A DNA stretch of 64,000 bases from Perkinsus marinus ATCC 50983 (GCF_000006405.1 NW_003205107.1:106115-170114); one strand, 5' to 3'; shown: positions 43,441 through 55,210, counted from the stretch's first letter. A program made the numbers and translations. Notes: a model not told the origin generated them from the letters alone.

Positions 43441-44486
43441 TCAACTGCTCCCATGAGCGTGCAACCACAACTTGTGCATTTCGTATCTCTGATCGACCAA
43501 ATCGTAAGCATAAGCCACCCCTAGATCCCTGCAGCGACGGATGGACGCTGCACCCAATGAGGTACAGCCCTCGGGGTAACCCGCATGGAATTCGTCCTCG
43601 AGTTCGACAGTGAACCTTAACATGATTATGCGCATATGCATGATAGATGAATGACCTACGTGGAGGTCTTTGCGGCATCGAGTGCATGCTTGGGCTCTTT
43701 GAGGAATAATTTCTCGGCGTAGGTGAGGAGCCTACCACTGGAATCCTCAGCATAGTGAACAACACAGGTTATCTCATCAGATTTCCCAGGTAGTGGGCAT
43801 CCAAAAGCCTATCAAACGAACAACACTGTGGCGAACTCCAATACTATAATCATTTACTCTCCCAGAAGCCTTGGCATCCGCCATTTCTATGTTGAGTTCG
43901 TGCAGTCCTAGGTGGAAATGACCCAATAGCGTCGAACATATATTCTTCTCGTTCGCTTCTTTCAGCAAATCTACCACTTCCTTAGTGAGCATCACACTTC
44001 TCAGGAGAGTATGCCTAAACAAACGCCTATCACCATGGGTAGTCGCAACCATTGCAATGCAACATGCAGTATGACGAGTTAATCAAGATCCACCGATAAC
44101 GCACTCGCTTCCTCGCTGATAACCCTTAGCCTTGTAAAAGATAGAACTGTCATGGACGCCCTTGTCGTGTAAGATTAGCTGAGTCCCGATCTTAGACTCG
44201 CTGATGTCACATGCGATCTCCTAAGAACAATATCACTTCATAAAATAACCATTACTGCAACCATAGTACCCTGTGAGGATCCGAAGACAAACGGCTCTTC
44301 CTCTAAAGATAACAAAGCAGTGTATTTAGGTCGGCGCCAGCTACTATAATTCCTACTACTACTACACAATAAGGATTCACCGAGATTCGTCGTGAACCGT
44401 TGAAACTGGAGGATACGACAGACCACACCCCCCGAGGTTTTGTGTGTAGAGATCAGCAAACACATATTGAATATATAGATGATCAT
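43441..44486 (-). CDS. Unrecognised five-exon gene
   Basis: Exons (minus strand) 44262-44486 (start uncertain), 44105-44220, 43858-44026, 43660-43808, 43441-43615. Phases fit: ATG|GAG, AGC GA|G, AGA|GCT, AC|G. Introns are 41-78 bp. Readable blocks include KYTALLSLEEEPFVFGSSQG, CDISESKIGTQLILHDKG, HTLLRSVMLTKEVVDLLKEA, EITCVVHYAEDSSGRLLTY and FTVELEDEFHAGYPEGC. The consistent frame across four junctions shows a real gene. No family recognised. It lies about 200 bp upstream of the HEAT-like gene on the same strand. Confidence 0.6.
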
Positions 44487-44809
44487 ATTGTGGAGATGAA
44501 GGTCTACGCAGTTAGTTTTTCTAGTATTAGTGCCACTATCACATGTACAGTAGGATTGTCGTGTAGGGACTCACCTCAAGAATACTCCTAGAAGCAACAT
44601 GGACAGGGAGGAGCAGAGCCTGGAGGAGGAGCAGAGTGTAGCTGAGGTACTTCATATAATACCAGTGCAACTGCAAAGTTGATGAGCAATACTAGACATG
44701 GAATTTTTATGCTGCCCGAAGGGCGTTGTACCTAATCTTGCTCACTTGAGCTTTCCCAACGGTACATAGCAGCCTTTCCTGTTATTCGCGTAGCTAGACT
44801 CACGTTGTC

Positions 44810-47796
44810 ATGGTATCCACTCCCCCTCCTCCTCGTCGTCGATACTCCTCAAGAATAATAGGTACAGTGAGCGGCAGGGAAGTAGCACCAACACCAGCTA
44901 TGCTCTCGTCCCAGTCCGATGGTAGTAGTATCATCATGCCACTGCTGTGGTCAGTCTAGTGGTAGGCTCGAATCAGAGTTATTATGTATCTTCACAACGG
45001 ATGCCTATTCGGACACCACGACGAGGCGGTGAACACTACAGTAGCAATAGAGGTAATAGTAGTACTCGATGAAAGATACCTCTCGGCAACTCACTGTGTA
45101 GATTCTATGCATGATCGGTACCTCTCGAGAGGCACCACTGGCCTAACATCTACCCAAGCTAATTATCTAGTAGCTATTGCAGTTGTAGTTATATCCTTTA
45201 TTGGCTTATACGTATACTATACAGCACCTGTTGATGCTGTTACTCCAACTGTGGGCCCAACACTGACGTCAACTATACCTGATTATTCTAGGCGAGTAGA
45301 GAAAGAAGTGGTATTTGATAAGGTGTGGCAAGAGGAAAGGAAGGAGTTGCAAGACGAGCTAAAGCGGGCCTACGATGCTCTTAAGGCATTTAAGGAGCAC
45401 TCCGCTGAGGATAGGAGGGCCCTAGCCAAGATGGAAGCTGATATCGTCCAGAGGGATGAGCGCATACAGGACCTTGCACAGGAGAGTACTAGAGTAGAGC
45501 AGTTGGAGAGGCATATACTTGGGCTCGAGGAGGAGGTCCGAACCTTACAGGCTGCTGCTGCTACTACCCAACGCAGTATGCCGGTGGATGATGCTCATGT
45601 GGTGGTAGAGGAAGAGAATGGCTTCTACTACTATGTTGTTGGTGTGGCATTGGTCGTACTGGCATTGGTGGAGATCCTCTCATCTAGGGCTGATGCTAGG
45701 CTTCAGGTGTACTCTGTAGAGGCCAACGAAAGGGTATTATGATGGCCATCTATTGGTGGTGACGTTTGGTTGATGCAGGCAAAGAAGGCTACTACTGTCC
45801 TCAAGGAGGCAATGGAGACTTGTAGGGCATTGACTGAGGACAAGGAGGCTCTAATGGAGCAACTGGAGAAAGCCATACACGATAAGGAGGAGAATGCCTC
45901 AGCTCTGGCTGACTCCTTGGCGACGGTGAGTGGCGTTACTACCTTCGTTATCCGTGTAAAGTGCTGTCCAGTTGGCCTCTAGTCGGGATGAATTTACGAG
46001 GTTCTCTGAGGAGCAAGCCAAGAGGGAGTTGGCTCTGCTTGATCGAGTACTGTACCCAACCCTATCCTCACCTGTGATCTCCTCCCCTTGCAGTTGGCGG
46101 ATAGCCAGAGTGCTATGTCCAGTGCTCGTTCTATGGCCAGTCGAGCATTGGATCTCAAGTTGGCTCCCTCTCACGATGCTCATCAGAAGCCACCGGCATC
46201 TACTTTGGATGGCAAGTTGATGTCCCCTAGAGAGGAAAGGGAAGGTAGTAGTAGAGCAGTGATAGCAGTCGACTTGAATGGAACCTCAACAGCATCGACC
46301 TGTCCACCGTCTAATGTAAGCACAGCAGTGTGCTGTGGTCCTGTTGTTGTTAATGATGATGATGAAGGGTTAGAGACCCATTCAGTAGTGGTGCATAGAC
46401 AATATTCAGCAACTACTCATCAGGTAGGGTAGTGCTGCTCCCCTTGTAGTAGTAGTAGTAGCATTTGTCGTCAGACCACTGGTGGTACCGCTTCGGATAC
46501 CCAACCTATGACCTCTTTCTTGCTCCCATCCTTCACTCCAGCTAGGAAGGCTGTGCAGGTAGAATGATCAAAGCAGTCCTTACGAAGTGATGCCTACTCC
46601 TGTTCTCTAGGCTGAGGAAGTATATGATACTGTAGTTGACGAAGAGAGTGTAGATAGTAGTAGCACACCCCATAGAGGGACTAGATGCAGTGACGATTCT
46701 TCGGGTGGTGTCGCTGAAGCTGTGGGGGATCTCGCTTCACCATGGCGGGCATCAGCAGGAATAATGTCCACTCCTGTTACTGTGAGATATGATTCTTATG
46801 AGGAAGAACAGAGTTGGATGACCCCCGGTAGTAATAGCAATAGTAGTAGTGTTTATGAAGATGTGCTTGACAGGAGCGGACTCTCCTGAGTCGGTTACAC
46901 AGCTATCCCCTGGTGACACTATGCAGCACCATCATCAGCAAGAGCCCGAGGAGGAGGAAGAACTGAGTCCACTACAGATGGAGACCCCTGTGAGGGAAGG
47001 TAGGTGATGAGTGCTCCTTATTGTGGCCAGCATCCTACCTAGCAGTCGACGACGATGCGGCCATAGCAGGGCAGCATCCTGATGGAGTTAATCTAGTTAA
47101 TGTTGTGTCTAACATCGATGCATTGGTAGTAGGGTGATTACATACAACACAGGGTAGCCCATCTCATCAGATACGTAGTAATACTGCTGCTGCCGAGGGT
47201 ATGAGCCCACTAGATGTGGTATCAGAGGCACCATCAGTGAATAGGACAGCAGTTATGGCTAACAGGAGGAGGAGAGTTAGTAGTATAGACAGGACCACTT
47301 GCCCTTTAAGAACACCAAGGAGCAACTCTCCTACTAGGAAGTACCTTACATTGCCTTCTGAAAGTCGTTTAGTCGAGTAGCAGTAGGTCCTCTACTCCAG
47401 CCTCGACTCCACCTCGCGCCAATGTTAAAATAGCAGGTCATCCTAAGTCCCATCCTAGAGCTCATGTTAATAGATTACCACTAGATAGTAGGTGTTGTCC
47501 TCAATATGCTTTGATGATAGTGGCCATACTCACCGTCAGGGCTCAGCTTCACTACGGGTGCCACGACTATAGGGTATAGTAGGCGACGTCTAGTAGACCC
47601 ACCGCCGGATAGCGCTAGACGTGGCTCTACCGGTTCCATGTCTGACCATCGTCCTCATGAGGAGTCAGCGCATCGATGTGTCGTGATGGCCCCTAGTAGC
47701 AGTGGTGGAGTAGTCACTAAAGGAGGCCTAAGTAGGCGTAAAGAAGGATATGCTACTAGTGTGACGACACCAACATCCTCTGTTAAAGGGAGGTAG
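44810..47796 (+). CDS. Single-pass membrane protein with coiled coil and Ser/Arg-rich tail
   Basis: Starts at ATG 44810 (MVSTPPPPRRRYSSR), joins through short introns (about 44954-44980 and 45053-45102) to an Arg-rich stretch and one transmembrane segment (YLVAIAVVVISFIGLYVYY), then a long coiled coil (ERKELQDELKRAYDALKAF ... AKKATTVLKEAMETC ... LMEQLEKAIHDKEE). Introns are visible at 45739-45778, 45929-45972 and 46049-46093. The apparently hydrophobic stretch near 45620-45690 is better read as an intron. After 46100 the protein is Ser/Thr-rich and disordered (MSPREEREGSS; later RRRRVSSIDRTTCPLRTPR), ending about 47796. The layout suits a membrane-tethered coiled-coil tether of the nuclear envelope or Golgi, but that is inference. 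The 3' exons are less certain. Confidence 0.55.
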
Positions 47797-47824
47797 TAGT
47801 ACTAAGAGGCTCTTGAAGAGGGCT

Positions 47825-50800
47825 ATGTCTTGTGGCTCAGTCAATGTTCCGCTGACCGTCCAAGATGGCGGAACTGAACTGCATTATGATAACCATTTAT
47901 CCGATAATGACTTTATCATTATATTAATAATCAATACCTATCTGAGCCATATTTATATTACTGCGCATCATCCTAGTAATGATAATATGGTTTCGCATGG
48001 TCTACTGCATAGTACTATCTACGAGGTTGTGTTATCTAGTAAAAGGGTTAATGATATCCCTCTTGTCAGTTCCTGGGAATGTCATCAGTGTCGGTATCAG
48101 TAGGAGGAGTCCATGGGACATTTGCCAGCTCACTCCAGGATACTAGCAGCTTATTACTCCATCTACGTCCAGGTACCTCTAGTGTTGCTCCCACGTGGCT
48201 TCAATATTGACTAGGTACGATATCGGAGGCTGTTGGTAACGTTAGAGAGACTCGGTTACATCAATGTGTCCAGATAGTGAAGGCATCTGATTTCGGTAGT
48301 AGATGCACCGACAAACGCTATATTGCTTGGCTTAATACCATATGTCGTCATGACCATGATAAGACTGCAGTAGCAGCAGCATTAGTAATAACACCACCAC
48401 TTTACTATTGCTCTAAGCCCATGTACTGTCAGTGTGATATAGCTACTCAGTCCATAGCAAGTACTAGCATGGACCCACATAGGTGTGCTAGAGTCCTTAA
48501 GCTAACGGAGGACTTCATCCATAGGGGCGATTGGATAATTAACTCTGTTATATTACTACTAGAGCGGTGTATACGCCCAGGTACCACTGTATGGGGTCAT
48601 AGTGACGTCATGAGGGCACTCACTGTATTCAGGTGACTTTAGTGCTGGTATTGTCCATCTGACACAGTCATTGTTATCATTCCTGCTTACTAATACTGAT
48701 ATGTTCATCTCTAAGAAGGAGATTAAATTGTGTCAAGCCACGTTCTTTAAAGTCGCTACGTTATTACCATGCTATATACAGTGTAAGGACACATCTACTG
48801 TGCCTACTGAGGACCTATCTACACAATGCGAAACCCTTATCACTAAATATTGGGATAAATGTCGGCCATGGATAGCAGCAATAGGAAGAGATCTCATACG
48901 GGTTCTACTACCCATATCTAAGTGCCAAGGTGTATCCGATATTTGGCGTATGCTTACTGTAGGAGATACTACTGGCAAACGCCTTGCTAAAGTGAGTATT
49001 AGAACCCTTATTGTTGAGGTTAGCACGACGTTGGAATACACTGTTGGAATATATGTTCGCTTTTCTCAACTGAGCTCACGAGTTTCCCCACTGATCATAG
49101 TAGTTTATAGGCGAATTCTGGTAGAGCTGTGCAGAAATCGATGAGAATTCCCCAAAATTTTCGTATTGTCATCAATAACACATGTAGTCATATTTTCCCA
49201 TTACTATTCGTAGGTATGTAGTCTGAGTACACCATGTTGGCTGCATCGGCATCTTATATCACCTACTGAGGAGGAGGAGCTCTCAGCTCTATTCTCTGCC
49301 TTTCTCGCTGGTAGCCAGAAGCAGATGCAAGACCAGTACTTCGAGAAGTCGTTCAAAGTGACTCCGCTGCCGCCAGACCCTCGTAGCACAGACTTCTCCT
49401 TTTGTGTAGGCAGAGGGTCTACTACTGGGTCATCACGTTATCCATACCACTCGAGCAGTACTTTGTGGAGATTTACATAATCTCGATACCGAGGTTAGTC
49501 GTAACAGTATGATACCACCACAACAACGAGTACTCCGTTGGCACTTCCTTGGCTGGTTGGCCATCATTGTTGGCCAGTTCATGAGCACCGAGGAACAGGT
49601 ATTCCTTAGCTATCTCCAGTGTATACCACTCTTATCATTAGGCCTACTTCCGATTAACCCTTATCATTGACTGCTTACTGGGAGGTGTCGGCGAGCCAAT
49701 GCAGGCACCACCATCAGAGCTGCAGCAGCAGAAGCAGGGAGACACTGTCATCATCGATGAGGACGTTTTGGTGAGTCAATCAGGTCCTTGATGACGATAC
49801 TGATATAGTTATGTAGGTGAAGTCGTTAGTGGACAGCAGAGGTAGGCTCATACCCACTAGTTATCGTGAGTGGGATCCACATCTACCGCCTCCTATAACT
49901 CCACCACCACCCCAAGGTGCTGGTGGCAAGGAGAAGCCTACTATACTTGATGGCTTTATACCAGTGCATGACCTTATATACGAGGTAGTAGTAGTGCATC
50001 TGGCTGTCAGCTGTGATGGACGTGCTACAGGAACTCCCTACTGAGCGCTCAATAGCGGTACCGTTACTGATAGTATTGGGGTTGTCGATAGACAACTTAT
50101 TACCATCATCATCATCAGCAACAACAACAGCACTGAGGCTAACACGTCAGGTAGTAATGGGAGGGTGATGCAGAGCCTAAGGCTATTCGTGTGGAGGTGT
50201 GGCCTCCTCAGAACCTAGCCAACTCAGTCTGTGAGACCTTATTCCAGTGTGCTGTGGAGACACTACGGCGAGGACGGGATTATAGTAATGATACTCTCGT
50301 TGGGAGGGTCGAGACTCTCTGTGTCACGGTGAGCCTCAGCAGTAGCGCCCTTCTCTGTGCATTATCGTCATCATCATTATCAGGCTCGCCTACCGCAGTC
50401 ATTGGTTGTATGCTTCGATGCGGTATCGAAAGCAATAGATATGCTGTGTGCCAATCGTGAAGAGTATAATACCCCGGAGTGGCTAGATAAGTCCCCAAGG
50501 GCAGTACTACAACGTATCATACTCCCTGATCCGGCACCACCTCCAGTGATTGCATCTTCTAATGATGTACTATTAGTGGGGTAGACGATATTGTAGGTAG
50601 TGTTGTGATGGTCAGGAGCTTGAAGGGCCTATCATGGAGGAGGATGATGAAGGGAATTACTCTGAGATGAGCGATACTGAGGGGGATACAGCCTCTGTCA
50701 TGACTGAGGTCGCCTCCCTCCACCCTCATCCATCTACAACAACAGTAGAGCACCCAGATGAAGGGGAGCAGCAGCAGAGTAGGGCAGAGATAGGGCAAGA

Positions 50801-50906
50801 GGAGGTTGGTGGTAGTAGTAGCAACCCAGTAGCCCAAGATGGTAGTGTTGAGAACAACAAGGGTAGTAAAGTGATGGAGTTACTAATGCTATTACAGAAG
50901 GGATGA
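47825..50906 (+). CDS. Integrator complex subunit 3-like protein
   Basis: Exons are clearest at about 48215-48633, 48669-48991, 49214-49390, 49460-49600, 49700-49815, 49817-50020, 50192-50330, 50398-50580 and 50620-50906. Blocks resemble the helical N-terminal half of INTS3: EDFIHRGDWIINSVILLLERCI, IGRDLIRVLLPISKCQGVSDIW, AFLAGSQKQMQDQYFEKSF and IPPQQRVLRWHFLGWLAIIVG, in the same order as in animal INTS3. The C-terminus is acidic and low complexity (EEDDEGNYSEMSDTEGD). Integrator cleaves and terminates RNA polymerase II transcripts in the nucleus. The intron 48992-49213 holds a copy of the TIR element. Homology was judged by eye; a different HEAT protein is possible. Confidence 0.45.
49039..49200 (+). 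mobile_element. Intron-associated TIR element, copy 5
   Basis: Starts CACTGTTGGAATATATG and ends CATATTTTCCCA; matches the P1 copy throughout. It lies in the INTS3-like intron 48992-49213, whose removal joins AAA to GTA TGT AGT in frame. No clear target duplication. Confidence 0.75.
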
Positions 50907-51030
50907 TGATGATGATGTTCTTCTGATGTGTTATTATAACGATTATTGAAAATTCCACAAGAGTTTCGAAGTGGTAGTAAGAGCTTAGTGTTATTCCATA
51001 GAACACTTCTTCGCAGATTTATTTGTCTTT

Positions 51031-51636
51031 ATGACTTCTCTAGCGACCCTGATATCATCAACCAAGCCGTTGATGATCGTCTCGGTTACCTTGGTGCTGC
51101 TGGTGGTAGCCTACATAGTTTGGATATTCGAACTACCAGACTCGGAAGGAGCCAATTCAACGTTGATGATAGTCCTCATGTCCACCCTCATTGCTGTACC
51201 AATAGTAGTCCTGCTGTTCCTGGCTAGTGGGATGGTTAAGCACCCCTTCTATCCTACGTCGCAACAGGGTCATAGGGATAATACCATTATCGATATGGAG
51301 AATGGCAGTGATGGATCGATTCACTCGATGGCTATGGGGAACATCATCACTCCGCAGAGTTTCTCCAAGGCCTGGGATCATTGGCTGCAAGAGAACACCA
51401 CTACTGCTACTATTGATGACCGTGCTTCAGCTCATACCGATGAGCCATGTGCTATATGTCTGTCAGAATACCAAGTCGGGGAGGTTTCCAGACGCCTACC
51501 ATGTGGCCATACCTTCCATAATTACTGCTTCCGTAACTGCTTCACCTGTCGTCCTAGAGGATATAGGCAACATCATATATGTCCATTATGTCGGGCAGTA
51601 CTGGGGCCTACTCTTGATGAAGAGGGTAAAGGATGA
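51031..51636 (+). CDS. RING-H2 protein 1, two TM segments, intronless
   Basis: 201 residues in one exon. Two transmembrane segments near the N-terminus (PLMIVSVTLVLLVVAYIVW; LMIVLMSTLIAVPIVVLLFLA), then a linker, then a RING-H2 finger at about 140-190: CAIC, x14, CGHTFHNYC, a long spacer, CPLC. RING-H2 proteins of this shape are membrane-bound E3 ubiquitin ligases. First of four tandem genes on this strand, beginning 125 bp after the INTS3-like gene. It is the most diverged copy (its TM2 lacks the PP motif of the others). Confidence 0.88.
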   Translation: MTSLATLISSTKPLMIVSVTLVLLVVAYIVWIFELPDSEGANSTLMIVLMSTLIAVPIVVLLFLASGMVKHPFYPTSQQGHRDNTIIDMENGSDGSIHSMAMGNIITPQSFSKAWDHWLQENTTTATIDDRASAHTDEPCAICLSEYQVGEVSRRLPCGHTFHNYCFRNCFTCRPRGYRQHHICPLCRAVLGPTLDEEGKG

Positions 51637-52152
51637 AAGGGCATTCTAATGGCCAGCAAGGGGAGGCAGCCGCTCATACTGTGGCTGCCAGTACGTCTTC
51701 TTGAGATGGCTTGTTCCGGAGTATTCTTATCTACTAGATTTTTCTTATAATTTCTCTTAGACTGAGTGGACTTGCCTCGCAGATTGTTGTATATCACCCT
51801 CACTCGCCCCACCATGGCAGCACTTATGTTTTCCTTATTGATGCATCACAAGGACTCCAACAAGAGGGGCGGCTTCGTCCGTACTAATATGTATATACAC
51901 GTCCTCACTGCCTTAGTGATGTTTTACCAGGCTTGCTGTTGAGAATAATGCAGCGAAAGCTGCTACCGCCTAGCGCTTGTATGATACCCTACAGGCCATT
52001 CTGGTAGTGGTATTATGGCTGTGGGTGTAGCACTCTGATCATATTACCGCCTCACTCTGCCACCTTATCTGCTTCTACTCACGTTATGTTGTGTTAGTAG
52101 TGCATGCCTTGCCATTATTGCTTAGTTCTGTATTGGAGGTTCTACATTTTAT

Positions 52153-52866
52153 ATGCCCCCCTCAGCGTCCAGTATCGACGAGTTAGTGAGTGTCGCTTCA
52201 CAGGCTGACCATGCAGACCATCAGCGCCGCCGTCGTCATCAGCATCAGCACCCTTCACTTTTCAAAGATATTTTCCACACTGGTGTCTGGGCGCCTGAGT
52301 TCAGAGCAATGTGGTATGCCTGGCTCATTATGTATATCAGCTTGGGTGTATTCATTGGTATCTCGGGTGAAAAGTGGTCTATATTAATAGCATACCTTGC
52401 CTTCTTCGGAGTGCTCCCTCCAATTGCTATAATCAAGCATATATTCACCATAAAGAGGAAGCAAGCGGCTGAGAGGAATAGACAGAGTCGTGATCGAGCA
52501 CTAGAGTTGGCTAATGATAAGCTTGCTACTGAGGAGTGGTTAAAGAACAATTGTGAAAGGATGATGGGAGATGATCCAAGATGTATATGTTACTGTAAAG
52601 ATGAGTGCGCTATCTGCTTATCGGATTATCATCCTAGCGACGTCCTCATCCTATTACCATGTCATCATGTATATCACTTACAATGCATTAAGATGTTATT
52701 GGATTCTCCCATGTCCTATGATGGCAATGCCCCTAGATGCCCCCTCTGTCGTGCACGCCTTGGTGATGAAGTCCTCATGCCTGAGCCAGCCAAAACTGCT
52801 GTCGTCGATAATGCTGCTGCTGCTGCTGGAAACAGTGCTATTCAAACGTTACAAGAAGTGGTGTAA
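52153..52866 (+). CDS. RING-H2 protein 2, two TM segments, intronless
   Basis: 237 residues. A His/Arg-rich N-terminus leads to two membrane segments (MWYAWLIMYISLGVFIGI; ILIAYLAFFGVLPPIAII), a basic/acidic helix (KRKQAAERNRQSRDRALELA) and a RING-H2 finger (CAIC ... CHHVYHLQC ... CPLC). It ends in an Ala-rich tail. The sequence between TM1 and the RING aligns with copies 3 and 4, including the VLPP/VIPP/VVPP motif at the end of TM2. Predicted membrane E3 ubiquitin ligase. Confidence 0.9.
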   Translation: MPPSASSIDELVSVASQADHADHQRRRRHQHQHPSLFKDIFHTGVWAPEFRAMWYAWLIMYISLGVFIGISGEKWSILIAYLAFFGVLPPIAIIKHIFTIKRKQAAERNRQSRDRALELANDKLATEEWLKNNCERMMGDDPRCICYCKDECAICLSDYHPSDVLILLPCHHVYHLQCIKMLLDSPMSYDGNAPRCPLCRARLGDEVLMPEPAKTAVVDNAAAAAGNSAIQTLQEVV

Positions 52867-52936
52867 ACAAGCACTGGTCTTTATTGCATTGACTGTATTG
52901 CATATATGTCCCTGTATATTATGTAAGATTGGAGGG

Positions 52937-53149
52937 ATGGCTGATAGAGTATCCTTCTTTGGGACGATCGCTCTTCTTCTTGTCGTCGTCGTTTTTAGTG
53001 CCCTGCTGTTCTCTCTATCGAATGATCATCACTTCCTGTCTTCATCGTCTTCTAAGCGGATGGGCTTCCTAAGAGGGGTCTTTGCGCAATTCATCTTTTC
53101 TGAGCCTGCTGTAGCTGCTACTGATGCTGAACAGGCTGTACAGTTATGA
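52937..53149 (+). CDS. Possible small membrane protein, 70 aa
   Basis: ATG at 52937, 71 bp after the RING 2 stop. One strong hydrophobic segment (TIALLLVVVVFSALLFSL) near the N-terminus, then a Ser run and a short basic region. No homologue recognised. May be translated or be part of the RING 2 3' region. Confidence 0.35.
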   Translation: MADRVSFFGTIALLLVVVVFSALLFSLSNDHHFLSSSSSKRMGFLRGVFAQFIFSEPAVAATDAEQAVQL

Positions 53150-53217
53150 GCATAGGAATCGTTGTCATTGTTGGATGATGATGATAATGATCCAACACTG
53201 ATTCTACTGTATAGGTG

Positions 53218-53382
53218 ATGGAGTCGTCGTCGTCGTACTCGTTCACTGTTCCTTAAGTGATGGAGTCGTCGTCGTCGTCGTACTCGTTCACTGTTCCTTA
53301 AGTGATGGAGTCGTTGTCGTCGTACTCGTTCACTGTTCCTTAAGTGATGGAGTCGTCGTCGTATTCATTCACTGTTCCTTAA
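53218..53382 (+). repeat. Tandem repeat in which each unit is a complete micro-ORF
   Basis: Four units (ATG 53218-TAA 53256; 53260-53301; 53305-53343; 53347-53382), each ATG GAG (TCG)n TA(C/T) ... ACT GTT CCT TAA, separated by GTG. The peptides are MESSSSYSFTVP, then versions with one more Ser, a Ser-to-Leu change, or one fewer Ser. Length varies only by whole codons. The array lies 275 bp upstream of the RING 3 start. Confidence 0.85.
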
Positions 53383-53656
53383 TGATTTATCTCATTCTCT
53401 CGACGGTCTGCTATACGGTTATACTCATCGTAGTGATGCTGCTCCCTCGAGCATCGCTACTCTCATCACCAGAGTCCGATCACCGGACCATATTTGTTGA
53501 ATCGTGTTCGACTATATCTACCGTCGGTTATCCACCATCACTTTATCTAAGCCTTATCCCACCACAATTTGTGTTGCTGCTCGAGAGGTTGCCACTGTCA
53601 GGTTCCCAATATGCGAGGTGCATTTTCCTTTCTTCAGTTTATGGTTCTCATTTCTG

Positions 53657-54457
53657 ATGGACAATCTCAAGGCACTGTTTCGAAGGGATACATACGCCCC
53701 GGCCTTCTCCAAACGATTTCGTTTTATATGGTTACTTTATTTGATAATATACGTCGTCATTGCAGCTGTACTCATCATAATGGTGCAGTTTGACTACATC
53801 TTCTTCACTTACTGCGCTGTAGCTGCTGTCATACCACCCTCTATGATTATACGATATTGCTACAAGACCGAGCAGAGAGAGGAGGCGGCCTATGAGGCTA
53901 TGATGCAAGCACATCTTGATGGCACTGATGAGGCTGGTATCAGACGCCGATGTCGTCAATGGCTTAGACGTAGTTGCTGTAAGATTGATGGTTCGGAACC
54001 TACGCTGACTGGCAGGGTCTGTCCCATATGTCTCGGTGACTTTACTATAGGGGATAAGGTATGGGTCCTGCCATGTACTCATGCTTATCATGTACAATGT
54101 CTTGATATAATGCTTAAAGAGAGTAGACCAGAAGATGGTAAGATATTCAGATGTCCAATTTGTCGTGTGGAACTGGGTATTGCTGACCAACTTCATTCTA
54201 CTCTTGCCGCAGCTAACCCTACACCTCGTACACGTGGTATCACTAGTGGTAACCGTTCCGTGGTCGTAACGGGCCAATTCGCCGACGACGACGACACTCC
54301 GAATAACCACTCCAATACAGCATATGGTCCGGAGGCTTATGTGAATGGAAACCCATATCACATTGTAGATGGTGGTCGTGGTGTTGATGGACGTGAGAGG
54401 AGTAAGACGAGTTGTGTAGCCGTCTTGGCGAGAGGGAGACTCGTCTCGGTACTGTGA
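53657..54457 (+). CDS. RING-H2 protein 3, two TM segments, intronless
   Basis: The frame is open from 53504, but the Met at 53657 (MDNLKALFRRDTYAPAFSKRF) aligns with the region before TM1 in RING 2, so it is preferred: 266 residues. TM1 FIWLLYLIIYVVIAAVLIIM, TM2 FFTYCAVAAVIPPSMIIRY, then the RING-H2 finger CPIC ... CTHAYHVQC ... CPIC. The C-terminal tail is polar (Asp-rich, then Arg-rich). Predicted membrane E3 ligase, third in the tandem array. Confidence 0.88.
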   Translation: MDNLKALFRRDTYAPAFSKRFRFIWLLYLIIYVVIAAVLIIMVQFDYIFFTYCAVAAVIPPSMIIRYCYKTEQREEAAYEAMMQAHLDGTDEAGIRRRCRQWLRRSCCKIDGSEPTLTGRVCPICLGDFTIGDKVWVLPCTHAYHVQCLDIMLKESRPEDGKIFRCPICRVELGIADQLHSTLAAANPTPRTRGITSGNRSVVVTGQFADDDDTPNNHSNTAYGPEAYVNGNPYHIVDGGRGVDGRERSKTSCVAVLARGRLVSVL

Positions 54458-55210
54458 TGATGGCATCAACGATCACCATTAGCTGGGCATAGTATTTGGT
54501 GTATCTATTCTTTAGTCGATTCCCACTGAACTTCTATGGCTAACTCTATTTTATTCATTATATTGCTTTTTACTACTGGACTGCTTTTGCTGCTACTTAG
54601 TGTTTTCTGTCCTACCATCCCTCTGTCTGGTATCATCACCAGCAAATATTTCTGCATGCTCAACATGGTGGTAGAGGACTCAACATAGCCCATGTCTACG
54701 ATGAGTGAGTAGTACATCATTACAGTCCTTTCCTTCATCGTCAACCTTCATTTCACCATCATCAATACCCTTCTTCTCTTGAGGTTGATGTCCATTCCTC
54801 GCAGACATGGAAGAATCTCCAAAGTGACGGTTGCCCTGATGCCGAGTCGATGGTGATAAACTAATTTATATGAGCCCATGCCCCTCCCCCTTCCCATTGA
54901 GCCTCGTGGCCGCTAGCAGTTCCTCCAGCTTTGCTCAGACTGTTGTTCTCAACATCCATCTCGGAGTATCAACTCGAGAGGTGGCCTTTGCTTCATTCCA
55001 GTGCTTCAGTTGTTGTTGTTCTACCTCTCTCTCTCCGCAATAACACATTGACGATAATCGGAGAATACAAGGCTCCCCTTGGTTGAGCCGCTTTATAGTA
55101 ACTTCGCGTGATGGTTAGTGATAACCACCCCTTTGGTCATCACTACTGTGCTCCCTTGATATTGCGTTCTCAACAGTGACACTCAATTCTGAAAGTTTCA
55201 TACTTCTCCA
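54458..55210. other. No gene recognised between RING 3 and RING 4
   Basis: Only short frames. A minus-strand frame at 54505-54744 has Met-rich composition typical of chance. Confidence 0.5.

Noticed and set aside
45620-45690. Second transmembrane segment in the coiled-coil membrane protein
   Set aside because: Lies between GTGGTAGAGG and a CATCTAG acceptor; removing it as an intron restores a continuous coiled coil.
52571-52936. Plus-strand frame overlapping RING 2
   Set aside because: Alternative frame of the RING 2 coding sequence; only the part after 52937 could be separate.
53732-54469. Minus-strand frame of 245 codons
   Set aside because: Antisense shadow of RING 3; composition (Thr/Ile/Ser runs) follows from the coding strand.
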